NCBI GenBank assembly: GCA_964472565.1
Contig: CAYYNB010000009.1
Location: forward strand, 1 to 64,000
DNA length: 64,000 nt
Source of the DNA: DATAMF01 sp964472565
Lineage (GTDB): Bacteria; Chloroflexota; Anaerolineae; Aggregatilineales; Aggregatilineaceae
Direction: 5' to 3'
Below, one piece after another: positions 50,651 through 58,893 of the stretch (within the stretch, counting starts at the first letter, position 1; each line of letters starts with the position of its first letter). Under the pieces are notes generated by a model. It worked only from the letters and a program-made list of their open reading frames with translations, was not told the DNA's origin and did not search any database. The translations under genes were made by a program, and so were the position numbers.

Positions 50651-50874
50651 GTAGGGGCGTTGGCGAACAGGATGAATTGAATGCGGAGGCGTTTGTAGGG
50701 GCCGGTTTGATGCATTTTAAAAAATTAGACCGGATATAAAACCCGGTCGGTTGCGGGTTGTAGGGGCAGGTTTGCAAACCTGCCCCCTTCATTCGATGAC
50801 CGCACTCGCGCCGGAATCCCGATGTGATCGGAAATCCGTATTTAATTTTTAATCCGCATCAAACCGGCCCCTAC
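50651..50874. repeat. Island of GTAGGGGC palindromic repeats
   Basis: GTAGGGGC occurs at 50651, 50695 and 50760 (GTAGGGGC with the first G at 50760), and inverted at 50867-50874. The 19-bp arm at 50695-50713 is exactly the inverse complement of 50856-50874, and the flanking inner DNA continues to match imperfectly. Nested inside is a perfect 24-bp palindrome (50763-50786, centred on GC at 50774/50775). The whole could fold into a long cruciform or hairpin. No ORF of its own is credible. Together with 50875-51398, this is the longest stretch without a gene. Confidence 0.8.
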
Positions 50875-51002
50875 GCTCCGGATTATTTAATCGTTCATAA
50901 TCTCACAAAACCCTCGTTGCGTGTGCTCGCCCCGATCTCGGCTTGATTTCGATTTTCCGGTCGTAGAGATGAGAGCCTTTCTGTAATTTCCATATTATTA
51001 AC

Positions 51003-51037
51003 CATCGAAGTTAGTCATCGAAGTTAGCCATCGAAAT
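51003..51037. repeat. 13-bp tandem repeat, about 2.6 copies
   Basis: CATCGAAGTTAGT (51003-51015), CATCGAAGTTAGC (51016-51028) and a partial third copy CATCGAAAT (51029 on). It lies in AT-rich intergenic DNA with no gene. The rest of 50875-51354 shows nothing I can assign. Confidence 0.7.
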
Positions 51038-51354
51038 ACTATACATCTTCGAACATTCGTGCTATCCTGATTCTAGCCTTGCCGCACCTTTCCAATTCAT
51101 AACATATCGCTGCTGACTCCCGCCGCGAAAATAGAGTTTATGGCAAAAAGTGCCACTTCCTGCCAGGATCTCCATCCGTTTCAGATCGATTTTCCCCTCA
51201 AATGCCCTGAAATAGCGGGGCAAAGGGGGGGGCGGGGTGTTAAGCACCGACTCGACTTTGTATTTCATTTAATAATCTAATAGTAATAAACTTACAGAAC
51301 TGGCCTTCTCTAAATTTTCCTATCATCCCCATTAGGCGCATCGCTTCAATCTGT

Positions 51355-51374
51355 GAGACAATAGAATTTGTCTC
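51355..51374 (+). promoter_or_regulatory. Inverted repeat before the GH31 gene
   Basis: GAGACAA (51355-51361) and TTGTCTC (51368-51374) are perfect inverse complements around six bases, followed by TTTTAATATT. It lies 25 bp before the ATG at 51399. It could be an operator or a weak terminator; the sequence does not decide. Confidence 0.5.
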
Positions 51375-51398
51375 TTTTAATATTCATTTTGGTCTGCC

Positions 51399-53717
51399 AT
51401 GCGCCTGACACATCTGTCTCACGTAACCTGCACGCATCACGCTTCCCCAACCCTGACCTTTACCGGCCCACGCGGTGAGCTTTTTCAGCTTACCGTCCTG
51501 AATCACGATCTGTTTCGTATTCGGCATTTTCCCGACGGTAAATCGCGGCTGGATCGTACCTGGATGGTTGTCGGTCAAAGCGGCGATGTCCCGCGTGAAG
51601 GACGCCAGCGCGACGACTTATCGCCGTTTCCGCTCCCCGCCTTCGACGTGTTAAACGGTGAACAGAATATCCGGTTGCAGACTTCCCAGCTTCAGGTCGA
51701 AATCAATCTAAATCCGCTGTTTCTGCGCTGGTCCGATGTCACCGGGCGTGAATTCGCTGCCGATCTCCCCACGCGTGCTTATGCTTATGATCGTGCGGGT
51801 CGCGCCGTTTTTCACCAAATGCGCCGCCGCGATGACGAGCATTATTACGGTTTTGGTGAGCGTTCTGGCCCCTTAGATAAACGTGGTCGGCGGATGCGCA
51901 TGTTGAACCTGGATGCGCTCGGTTATAATGCCGAAACAGGCGATCCGCTCTATAAACATTTCCCCTTTTACATCACATTCGTTCCCTCGCTAAACACTGC
52001 CTATGGTCTTTTCTACGACAATCTGGCAGCCACCATTTTTGATATGGGTCAGGAAATCGACGCCTATCATGGTCTTTTCCGCACCTATCAGGCCGATGAT
52101 GGCGATCTGGATTGTTATCTCATCTACGGTCCCACCATCCGCGAAGTCGTCGAAAAATTCTCGGCGCTGACCGGGCGAATGATCCTGCCGCCGCGCTGGT
52201 CGTTAGGGTATCTCGGCTCCACCATGAGCTACACCGAAGCGCCGGATGCCCAGGTTCAGCTCCAGCAGTTTGTCGAATTATGCCAACAGCATGACATCCC
52301 CTGTGATATGTTCCATCTGTCTTCGGGTTACACCACTGGCGCTGACGGCAAGCGTTACGTCTTCAATTGGAACCATTCGCGCGTGCCCGATCCGCACCAG
52401 ATGGTGGAAAATTTTCACCAGGCTGGTATCAGGCTTGCCGCCAACATCAAACCCTGTCTACTGACGACCCATCCTCGTTATCACGAAGTTAATGCTCAAG
52501 GCGGTTTCATCCAGTCCGCCGATCAGGACGAACCGGAAATGAGCATTTTCTGGGGTGGAATCGGCTCCTATATCGATTTCACCAATCCCACAGGTTACGC
52601 GTGGTGGAAAACAGGAGTCCGCGAGTCGCTCCTCGCCTATGGCATCGACGCCACCTGGAATGACAATAACGAATTCGAAATATGGGATGATGCAGCACGC
52701 TGCAATGGGTTTGGCGCTCCGCTGCCGATCAGTTTGCTTCGTCCTGTTCAGACCCTGCTTATGAATCGCGCCTCGTATGAAGCCCAGACCGAGTCCCGGC
52801 CCGACAAGCGCCCGTACTTACTATCGCGTTCAGGTTGTCCGGGCATCCAGCGTTATGCCCAAACGTGGTCCGGCGACAACTTCACGTCGTGGAACACCTT
52901 ACGTTACAACATCCCAATGGGTCTTGGTCTCAGCTTGTCCGGCGCGCCCAACACCGGTCACGATGTCGGCGGTTTTGCCGGTCCACGTCCAGACCCGGAG
53001 CTTTTTGTGCGCTGGGTGCAGAATATGATTTTCCAGCCGCGTTTTTGCATTCATTCGTGGAACACCGATGGAACCGCGAACGAACCCTGGATGTATCCCG
53101 ATATGCTGCCCCTGGTGCGTGAAGCGATCCAGTTTCGCTACCGTCTGATTCCTTATCTCTATTCCCTGCTCGTTGAAGCTGCGCGCACCGGGCATCCTAT
53201 CATCCGCCCGATGGTCTATGAATTTCCCCATGATATCCGTTGCCATACCGAGTCGTTTGATTTTATGCTTGGGCCTAATTTGTTGGTGGCGTCTGTACTT
53301 GAAGCAGGGATGCGCACTCGGTCTGTATACTTGCCAGCAGGCACCGGATGGTATGATTTCTACAGCGGACAGCATTATGAGGGGAAACAAACCGTTGAGG
53401 TAGACACTCCACTAGAGCGAATCCCGTTGTTTGTTCCTGATGGCGGCATTATTCCGATGGCAAACGACATGATCTATATATATCCACATCCAGAAACGGG
53501 ATATGGGGAGTTTACGCTCTTTGAAGATGATGGGATCAGCCTGGGCTACCAACGTGGAGAATATAATCACATCCAACTCAGTGTAGAAGTTGATTCAGGC
53601 CAAGTCCGATTAGGCGCTCGCTATTTACATCGCGGATATACGGGTGGTGCGCACCAGTTCACATTTATTTTCCCAATGCAAACTACCAAAGGACCTACAC
53701 TTGTGCGTCTGGCTTGA
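51399..53717 (+). CDS. GH31 family glycoside hydrolase
   Basis: A 772-residue cytoplasmic GH31 enzyme. The N-terminal beta-sandwich ends near HYYGFGERSGPLDKRGRRMR, the barrel follows, and the nucleophile lies in TWNDNNEFE (about residue 420), where Asn-Asn-Glu replaces the usual Met-Asn-Glu. The acid/base is in TWSGDNFTSW (about 490). IDFTNPTGYAWWKTGVRESL and GAPNTGHDVGGFAG are typical of GH31. CDMFHLSSGYTTGADGKR departs from the usual alpha-glucosidase sequence in barrel strand 4, so substrate is uncertain: alpha-glucoside, alpha-xyloside or another hexoside. It lies before the ROK operon, which has its own promoter, so linkage to either neighbour is unclear. Confidence 0.88.
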   Translation: MRLTHLSHVTCTHHASPTLTFTGPRGELFQLTVLNHDLFRIRHFPDGKSRLDRTWMVVGQSGDVPREGRQRDDLSPFPLPAFDVLNGEQNIRLQTSQLQVEINLNPLFLRWSDVTGREFAADLPTRAYAYDRAGRAVFHQMRRRDDEHYYGFGERSGPLDKRGRRMRMLNLDALGYNAETGDPLYKHFPFYITFVPSLNTAYGLFYDNLAATIFDMGQEIDAYHGLFRTYQADDGDLDCYLIYGPTIREVVEKFSALTGRMILPPRWSLGYLGSTMSYTEAPDAQVQLQQFVELCQQHDIPCDMFHLSSGYTTGADGKRYVFNWNHSRVPDPHQMVENFHQAGIRLAANIKPCLLTTHPRYHEVNAQGGFIQSADQDEPEMSIFWGGIGSYIDFTNPTGYAWWKTGVRESLLAYGIDATWNDNNEFEIWDDAARCNGFGAPLPISLLRPVQTLLMNRASYEAQTESRPDKRPYLLSRSGCPGIQRYAQTWSGDNFTSWNTLRYNIPMGLGLSLSGAPNTGHDVGGFAGPRPDPELFVRWVQNMIFQPRFCIHSWNTDGTANEPWMYPDMLPLVREAIQFRYRLIPYLYSLLVEAARTGHPIIRPMVYEFPHDIRCHTESFDFMLGPNLLVASVLEAGMRTRSVYLPAGTGWYDFYSGQHYEGKQTVEVDTPLERIPLFVPDGGIIPMANDMIYIYPHPETGYGEFTLFEDDGISLGYQRGEYNHIQLSVEVDSGQVRLGARYLHRGYTGGAHQFTFIFPMQTTKGPTLVRLA

Positions 53718-53743
53718 CAAACGCACAAAATTCACCATATAGT
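53714..53743 (+). promoter_or_regulatory. Promoter of the ROK operon
   Basis: A perfect TTGACA (53714-53719) and TATAGT (53738-53743) are 18 bp apart. The -35 overlaps the last codons of the GH31 gene. The ATG follows 47 bp after the -10. Confidence 0.7.
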
Positions 53744-53765
53744 AGAGGCATCATCTTAATTTTTC

Positions 53766-53789
53766 AGGTTATTTAAATAATTTTAACCT
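53766..53789. promoter_or_regulatory. Inverted repeat, candidate ROK operator
   Basis: AGGTTA (53766-53771) and TAACCT (53784-53789) flank an AT-rich 12-bp spacer, ending two bases before the ATG at 53791. Location downstream of a strong promoter fits repression by the ROK protein encoded next. Confidence 0.45.
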
Positions 53790-53790
53790 C

Positions 53791-55035
53791 ATGATTATTC
53801 AGCGTTCTCTCACTGGCAGCAGTTCAAGCGCTATCAAATCCCACAATCTCCGGGCTGTCCTGCTCACTTTGCTGCGCCATGAACATGTATCACGAGTACG
53901 GATCGCGGAACTCACAGGGCTTTCCACAACAACGGTTACTAATCTCATCACCGAACTGCTCGAACAGGGCATTGTTGAGGAAGAAGGCAGCGAGCCAGCT
54001 ATCCAACAGCGCAGCGTTGGACGACCTCGAACGGCACTGCGGTTTATCCCGGAGTCGCGCTATGCGGTTGGGGTTCATATTGGTGTAGGAAGTGTGCGGA
54101 TCGCCGTCACCAATCTATTTGCCCAACCGCTGCATGAGATCGCGTTTGAGCATCCACTCGATCAACCCGCCGAACAAGTCCTGTTTCAGATTAGCAGCGC
54201 GGTGCAACAGCTTATTGATGAACATCAGGTCAATGTGCAGCAAATCGTTGGTATGGGGATTGGTGCATCGGGGTTAGTTGATCCATTTAACGGGATTAAC
54301 ATCCTTGCGCCCAATTTAGGATGGCGAAACATCGCTATTCGGGATTGGTTGCGCACACGACTTCAACTTCCCATTTTCGTCGATAACAATGTGCGCGCTA
54401 TGGCTATGGCTGAGGCGCTGTTTGGTGCGGGCAAAGATGTGCATGTGTTGGCATTCGTTTATGCCCGGATAGGTGTAGGCGCTGGATTTGTGTTGGGCGG
54501 TCAGCTCTATCGAGGCGGTGCGGGAGCCGGAGAAATCGGTCACGAAACGATCATCCCTGATCAAGGTGAGACGTGTCGCTGCGGGAATCGGGGATGTCTG
54601 GAAACGCTTGTATCTGAACCTGTGATCATTCGTTTGGCGCAGAACTTAGCCAGGGAAACGCCGAATGGTCTTCTGGCTGAATATTTGGATCGGTCTGATC
54701 AGCCCTACCTGGAACGGATCTTTGAAGCAGCACGGGCTGGCGATTATCGAACACGCGCCATGTTAGAAGAGCGCGCCCGATATATGGGGATTGCGTTAGC
54801 TAATCTGGTTAACACGCTTAGTCCAGAGTTGATCATTCTGGGTGGAATACTGGCCCAGGGTGAAGATATTCTGTTTCCAGTCATCAAAGAGACTTTACAG
54901 CAGCGAGCATTTGCCGGATTAGGCGAACACGTTCAAGTGCTCACTCCCACCTTTGGACAATCAGCAGGGGTTGTAGGCGCAGCCGCCCTTGCCATGGACA
55001 CGTTCTTTTTCGGACAGTCTGAGGTCACGCTTTGA
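53791..55035 (+). CDS. ROK family transcriptional regulator
   Basis: A 414-residue protein with an N-terminal winged helix (about residues 15-75; RIAELTGLSTTTVTNLITEL is the recognition helix region) and a C-terminal ROK sugar-kinase-like domain. AVGVHIGVGSVRIAVTNL replaces the usual VDIGGT-type phosphate loop, and GHETI with CRCGNRGCLET gives the zinc-binding His and Cys residues. FVDNNVRAMAMAE has the Asp that in kinases is catalytic. With an HTH it is most likely a sugar-responsive repressor, probably of its own operon. No strong ribosome site precedes the ATG. It overlaps the isomerase-like gene by 4 bp. Confidence 0.9.
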   Translation: MIIQRSLTGSSSSAIKSHNLRAVLLTLLRHEHVSRVRIAELTGLSTTTVTNLITELLEQGIVEEEGSEPAIQQRSVGRPRTALRFIPESRYAVGVHIGVGSVRIAVTNLFAQPLHEIAFEHPLDQPAEQVLFQISSAVQQLIDEHQVNVQQIVGMGIGASGLVDPFNGINILAPNLGWRNIAIRDWLRTRLQLPIFVDNNVRAMAMAEALFGAGKDVHVLAFVYARIGVGAGFVLGGQLYRGGAGAGEIGHETIIPDQGETCRCGNRGCLETLVSEPVIIRLAQNLARETPNGLLAEYLDRSDQPYLERIFEAARAGDYRTRAMLEERARYMGIALANLVNTLSPELIILGGILAQGEDILFPVIKETLQQRAFAGLGEHVQVLTPTFGQSAGVVGAAALAMDTFFFGQSEVTL

Positions 55036-56381
55036 TGCAAACATCTTCACCGTTATCGCTGGGTTTTGTGCCGATTGCAAGACCAACGTTTGATGTTGAA
55101 CTTGCTGCGCAAGTCACTAAAGAAGCGCGTACCGCACTTTCAAGTGCGGGTTTCAAAGTTATTGCGCCGGAAAACCTTGTCAGTACGCTGGAACAAGCCC
55201 AAATTGCTGCTCGTTTGTATGCTGATAACCCACCCGATTTACTGCTGGTGTTTCAGGCAACATTTGCCGACGGTACGCTGGTGCTCCATCTGGCTCAGGC
55301 GGTTGACGCGCCGCTGCTACTGTGGGCTGTTCCTGAAGAACGGACAGGCGAACGTCTTCGCCTGAACTCGTTGTGCGGAATTAGCCTGGGCGCACACGGC
55401 TTGAAACGGGCGGAACTGGACTATGAGTATATTTATGCTCAACCCAATGCAGAAAAAGCCATCGAAAAGGTGCGGGTAGTGGCGCAAGCGGGACGTGTGC
55501 GGCGACTGTTGCGCGGCGCGCGCATTGGACGTGTCGGAGAACACCCGGCGGGATTCGATACATGTCGCGTAGATCAGAAAGCATTACAAGCAACCTTTGG
55601 CATCAACATTATCCAGTTCGATCTGCAAACTTTCTTTGAAAAAGTACGCGCGGCAGACACGCGGGTGATCGAAAGTGTGCGGCACCGTTTGGGAAGTAAA
55701 ATGACCGGACTGGAAGAGGTTGATCAAACGGCACTCAATGGCACATTAAGCACGTATATCGCATTGCGGGATATAGCCGAACGGGAGCGTATTTTCGCTT
55801 TTGCGGTGCGCTGCTGGCCTGAATTTTTTACCGATCTCGGCTGTGCGGCATGTGGCGCATTATCGCTGATGAATAACGAATTCAAGCCCTGTAGCTGCGA
55901 GGCAGATGTCAATGGTAGTATCACGCAACTTATCTTACAGTGGTTGAGCGGACAGCCTGCGTTTGACAGCGATCTGGTGGTGTTCGATCCTGAAGACAAT
56001 GCTGTCACCTTCTGGCACTGTGGGAAAGCGCCGTTAGATATGGCAGACTATACGGTTGCTCCGAAAGCCACCATCCATTCCAACCGCCAACTTCCGCTGC
56101 TGATGGAATTTTCGCTCAAGCCGGGACGCGTGACGGTGGCGCGCCTCAGTGAGGCTACGGGATCCTATCGTCTGGTTGTGGGTACCGCCGAGATGATCCG
56201 TGCGCCAATGAGTTTTACGGGAACATCAGGGCTGCTGCGGTTTGATCGCCCGGCCAATGAGGTGCTCGATACGTTGTTGTCTGAAGGGCTGGAACACCAT
56301 ATGGCGCTTACCTATGGAGACTACGTTCCGGCGCTGCTGGCTTTGGCAAAGATGCTGCATCTTCCAGTGCTGCGTTTATAA
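55032..56381 (+). CDS. Fucose/arabinose-isomerase family protein, candidate sulfoquinovose isomerase
   Basis: A 449-residue protein of the FucI/AraA fold. The C-terminal region shows the family order: RCWPEFFTDLGCAACGALSL, then CEADVNGSITQLILQWLSG (metal-ligand Glu and Asp) and FWHCGKAPLDMA (metal-ligand His). These Mn2+-dependent enzymes interconvert aldoses and ketoses. In the transaldolase sulfoglycolysis route (SftI or SqvD in Bacillus), a member of this broad family turns sulfoquinovose into 6-deoxy-6-sulfofructose. Here it is the first enzyme gene after the regulator, in the same operon as a transaldolase and aldehyde dehydrogenase. The family call is safe; the sulfoquinovose role is inference. 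A fucose or rhamnose isomerase role is the alternative. Confidence 0.75.
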   Translation: MMQTSSPLSLGFVPIARPTFDVELAAQVTKEARTALSSAGFKVIAPENLVSTLEQAQIAARLYADNPPDLLLVFQATFADGTLVLHLAQAVDAPLLLWAVPEERTGERLRLNSLCGISLGAHGLKRAELDYEYIYAQPNAEKAIEKVRVVAQAGRVRRLLRGARIGRVGEHPAGFDTCRVDQKALQATFGINIIQFDLQTFFEKVRAADTRVIESVRHRLGSKMTGLEEVDQTALNGTLSTYIALRDIAERERIFAFAVRCWPEFFTDLGCAACGALSLMNNEFKPCSCEADVNGSITQLILQWLSGQPAFDSDLVVFDPEDNAVTFWHCGKAPLDMADYTVAPKATIHSNRQLPLLMEFSLKPGRVTVARLSEATGSYRLVVGTAEMIRAPMSFTGTSGLLRFDRPANEVLDTLLSEGLEHHMALTYGDYVPALLALAKMLHLPVLRL

Positions 56382-56469
56382 AAGCAAGAAAGGAGAAGCT
56401 CTGCTCTGAAACTGCGGCTGCAAGTTAACAATTACATCGTTTTCTTTTGTTTAGGGAGGAAACACAACT

Positions 56470-57753
56470 ATGCAAAAGCATCGTTTGTTCGCACTGGTCG
56501 TCGTTCTGGCGCTGGTCATCTCTGCCTTCGGTACCTGGAACGTAAAAGCCCAAGATGAGGCGGTTGAGCTTCATATTATGTGGTACAACGACGGGACTGA
56601 AGGTGATGTTCTGCGGGATCTGTTAGACCGCTTTGAGGCTGAAAACCCTAACATTAAGACCGTGATCGATGTGGTTGCTTACAAAGACCTTGATACGGTG
56701 CTTCAGGCTCAACTTGAAGGCGGCACACCACCCGATATGGTACGTCTGACCAATGTGGGTCGTTTTAAAGATTACTATTTGGATATGACTCCTAATCTCC
56801 CCGACGTTGACTACTGGTTAGAAAACTTCCCTGAACCTGTATTGAACTCCCTGCGCAAAGATGCCGATGATACAGGTATTTATGGTTATCCAACCCAATT
56901 CACAATTACCGGTCCGTTTATCAATCGCAGCCTGTTTGAAGAGGCTGGCGTTGCTGTCCCGATTGATGAAAAAGAGGATGTAAGCTGGGAAGAATGGCTG
57001 GCTGCGGCGGAAGAAGTCGCCCAAAAGACCGGGACTCCCTATGCAGTCGCTATTGACCGATCCGGGCATCGTTTTTGGGGACCATCACTGTCGATGTGCG
57101 CAACCTATGTAAATGAAGATGGCACCTTCACCGTCGACTCGCAGGGTTTCCGTGATACCGCCAATATGATCCTGGATTGGCATACCCGCGAGATTACTCC
57201 TGTCGCGGTTTGGGCGGGCAGCGGTGATACCTATGCGGCGGCCAATGAGTATTTCATCAACGGTGAGTTGGTGTTTTACATGTCCGGTAGCTGGCAGATC
57301 GGCGGCTTTGCCGAAAAAATCGGCGACAGCTTTAAGTGGGAAGCTGTTCCGAATCCGAGCGGACCGTGCGGGTCAACCGGCATCCCTGGCGGCGCGGTAA
57401 TGGTGGCGCTGAATACCACCCAGCATCCGGCAGAAGTGGCTATGGTGATGGATTATCTGGCGAGCTATGATGTTTTGGGCGAGTTCTCCGCGCGGACGCT
57501 GTTCATCCCCGGACATACCGGATTGGCGGCGGACGGTGTCGCGTATGAGCAGAACAAGGAAGCTCTTGATGTCTTCCTGGCTGAAATTCCGAAACTGATG
57601 CCCGAAGCCTACGCGCTGCAATACCATCCTTATACGTTTGTGCTGAATACTTCGATCCGTGACCGCCTGACACAGGCCATTGTGGGCGAACTGACGCTGG
57701 ATGAAGCGATTCTAAAGATTCAGGAAGACGTAGACGCCGCGATGACGGAATAG
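56470..57753 (+). CDS. Extracellular solute-binding protein, family 1 (sugar ABC transporter)
   Basis: A 427-residue exported protein. The Sec signal peptide (about residues 1-27, ending VKAQ) has no lipobox. The mature part is a family 1 solute-binding fold (LHIMWYNDGTEGDVLRDLLD, GTPPDMVRLTNVGRF, FYMSGSWQIGGF). Trp and aromatic residues in the hinge region (RFWGPSLSM) suit a sugar ligand. AGGGAGGAAA precedes the ATG. The two permease genes follow after a terminator-like hairpin. By context it would bind the glycoside or sugar of the operon, such as sulfoquinovosyl glycerol; this is inference, and it cannot be told from a generic sugar binder by sequence alone. Confidence 0.88.
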   Translation: MQKHRLFALVVVLALVISAFGTWNVKAQDEAVELHIMWYNDGTEGDVLRDLLDRFEAENPNIKTVIDVVAYKDLDTVLQAQLEGGTPPDMVRLTNVGRFKDYYLDMTPNLPDVDYWLENFPEPVLNSLRKDADDTGIYGYPTQFTITGPFINRSLFEEAGVAVPIDEKEDVSWEEWLAAAEEVAQKTGTPYAVAIDRSGHRFWGPSLSMCATYVNEDGTFTVDSQGFRDTANMILDWHTREITPVAVWAGSGDTYAAANEYFINGELVFYMSGSWQIGGFAEKIGDSFKWEAVPNPSGPCGSTGIPGGAVMVALNTTQHPAEVAMVMDYLASYDVLGEFSARTLFIPGHTGLAADGVAYEQNKEALDVFLAEIPKLMPEAYALQYHPYTFVLNTSIRDRLTQAIVGELTLDEAILKIQEDVDAAMTE

Positions 57754-57767
57754 CTGTAAACCTGCCC

Positions 57768-57807
57768 AGGCTGTCAGCAATCATCACGTCGCTGGCAGCC
57801 TTTTTTT
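57768..57807 (+). terminator. Internal rho-independent terminator after the binding-protein gene
   Basis: AGGCTGTCAGC (57768-57778) pairs with GCTGGCAGCCT (57791-57801) with one G-T pair, around a 12-base loop, followed by seven T (57801-57807). It lies between the binding protein and first permease gene, so most transcripts may end here, giving excess binding protein. Confidence 0.75.
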
Positions 57808-57825
57808 CGGGGAAAGGCATAACCC

Positions 57826-58881
57826 GTGCGAAAGGCAAAACTGGTTTACCGCCGAATGAGAGAAGCTCTGATCCGTACTTTGCTTGTACCCATCAAGTTA
57901 TTCTTTAACGCGTTGGATATTTTTCTGCACCGTTTGCAGGATGTCATCGGTATCCGGCGCATGGCTTATTTTTTTGTGCTGCCTAACCTGTTGATTTTCG
58001 GGATTTTTATTCTGCTTCCTATGATCCTGAATTTTTATTACGGTTTCAGCGACGGGCGGCAGGCCGGGACGATGCGGGACGCGATCCGATTGGAAGAACG
58101 ACGATGGGTCGGTGATGATAACTTAGCGCTTTTGTTTGACTGTGATAATTATTTAGAGTCGCGGACCTGCCATGCTGACACTGAGTATTTTTGGGCAGGT
58201 GTGTCCAATACGCTCGTTTTTGTATGTTTCCAGGTTTCTTCGATGGTTGTGCTGGCGCTGGTCACAGCGCTGGTATTGAACCGGCCCATCATGGGGCGTG
58301 GATTTTTCCGCAGTGTGTATTTTTTCCCCGTACTGCTTTCACCTGTCGTCGTGGCGCTGATCTGGAAATGGATTTTACGGTACGAGTCCGGGCTGCTGAA
58401 CGAGGCGCTTGTATCGATGGGGTTCGCTCGAACCCACTTTCTGGAACTGAACCGTACATGGCCGCGTTTTTGGGCGATTGCCGTGATGGACTGGTCGCAG
58501 ATGGGTTTCTATACGCTGATTCTGTTGGCTGGATTGCAATCAATCCCGCGAGAGTTGTATGAGGCAGGCGAAATTGACGGCGCGAATGCATGGGGCCGTT
58601 TTCGCCGGATCACGATGCCGCTGCTGATGCCGACCATGACGGTGGTGCTGGTGTTGTCGCTCATTCGCGCCGTGCAAGCCTTTGATCAGGTTTTTGTGTT
58701 GACAGGTGGCGGTCCTGGCACGGCGACGCGGTACATTGTGCAGTACATCTACAGCACCGCATTTGTCAACAATCCGCCGAATTTTGGGCTGGCGGCGGCG
58801 GCATCATTGGTGCTGGCGTCGGTGCTGCTCGTGCTGACGGTTGCCCAGTTAGCGTTCGCCCGTCGTGGTGAGAACGTGTAA
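57826..58881 (+). CDS. Sugar ABC transporter permease (MalF/UgpA-like)
   Basis: A 351-residue permease with six predicted core helices. After the first helix (MAYFFVLPNLLIFGIFILL) comes a short extracytoplasmic segment with two Cys (FDCDNYLESRTC), then SVYFFPVLLSPVVVALIWKW and the coupling loop LYEAGEIDGANAWGRFRRIT (about residues 245-264), which contacts the ATPase. FDQVFVLTGGGPGTAT near the C-terminus is typical of MalF-type permeases. It starts with GTG after GGGGAAAGG. The next gene encodes its partner. No ATPase gene is in the window. Confidence 0.9.
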   Translation: MRKAKLVYRRMREALIRTLLVPIKLFFNALDIFLHRLQDVIGIRRMAYFFVLPNLLIFGIFILLPMILNFYYGFSDGRQAGTMRDAIRLEERRWVGDDNLALLFDCDNYLESRTCHADTEYFWAGVSNTLVFVCFQVSSMVVLALVTALVLNRPIMGRGFFRSVYFFPVLLSPVVVALIWKWILRYESGLLNEALVSMGFARTHFLELNRTWPRFWAIAVMDWSQMGFYTLILLAGLQSIPRELYEAGEIDGANAWGRFRRITMPLLMPTMTVVLVLSLIRAVQAFDQVFVLTGGGPGTATRYIVQYIYSTAFVNNPPNFGLAAAASLVLASVLLVLTVAQLAFARRGENV

Positions 58882-58893
58882 GGAGGTTTCAAC

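Noticed and set aside
51062..51268. Minus-strand open frame of 68 codons in the intergenic island
   Set aside because: It contains a poly-Pro run produced by a G-rich tract, has no ribosome site and no recognisable domain, and lies in repeat-rich DNA.
51399..53717. GH31 enzyme as the sulfoquinovosidase of the downstream operon
   Set aside because: The operon has its own promoter after this gene, a GH4/GH188-like glycosidase is present, and I do not see the Arg/Trp sulfonate-binding context of known GH31 sulfoquinovosidases. It is not fully excluded.
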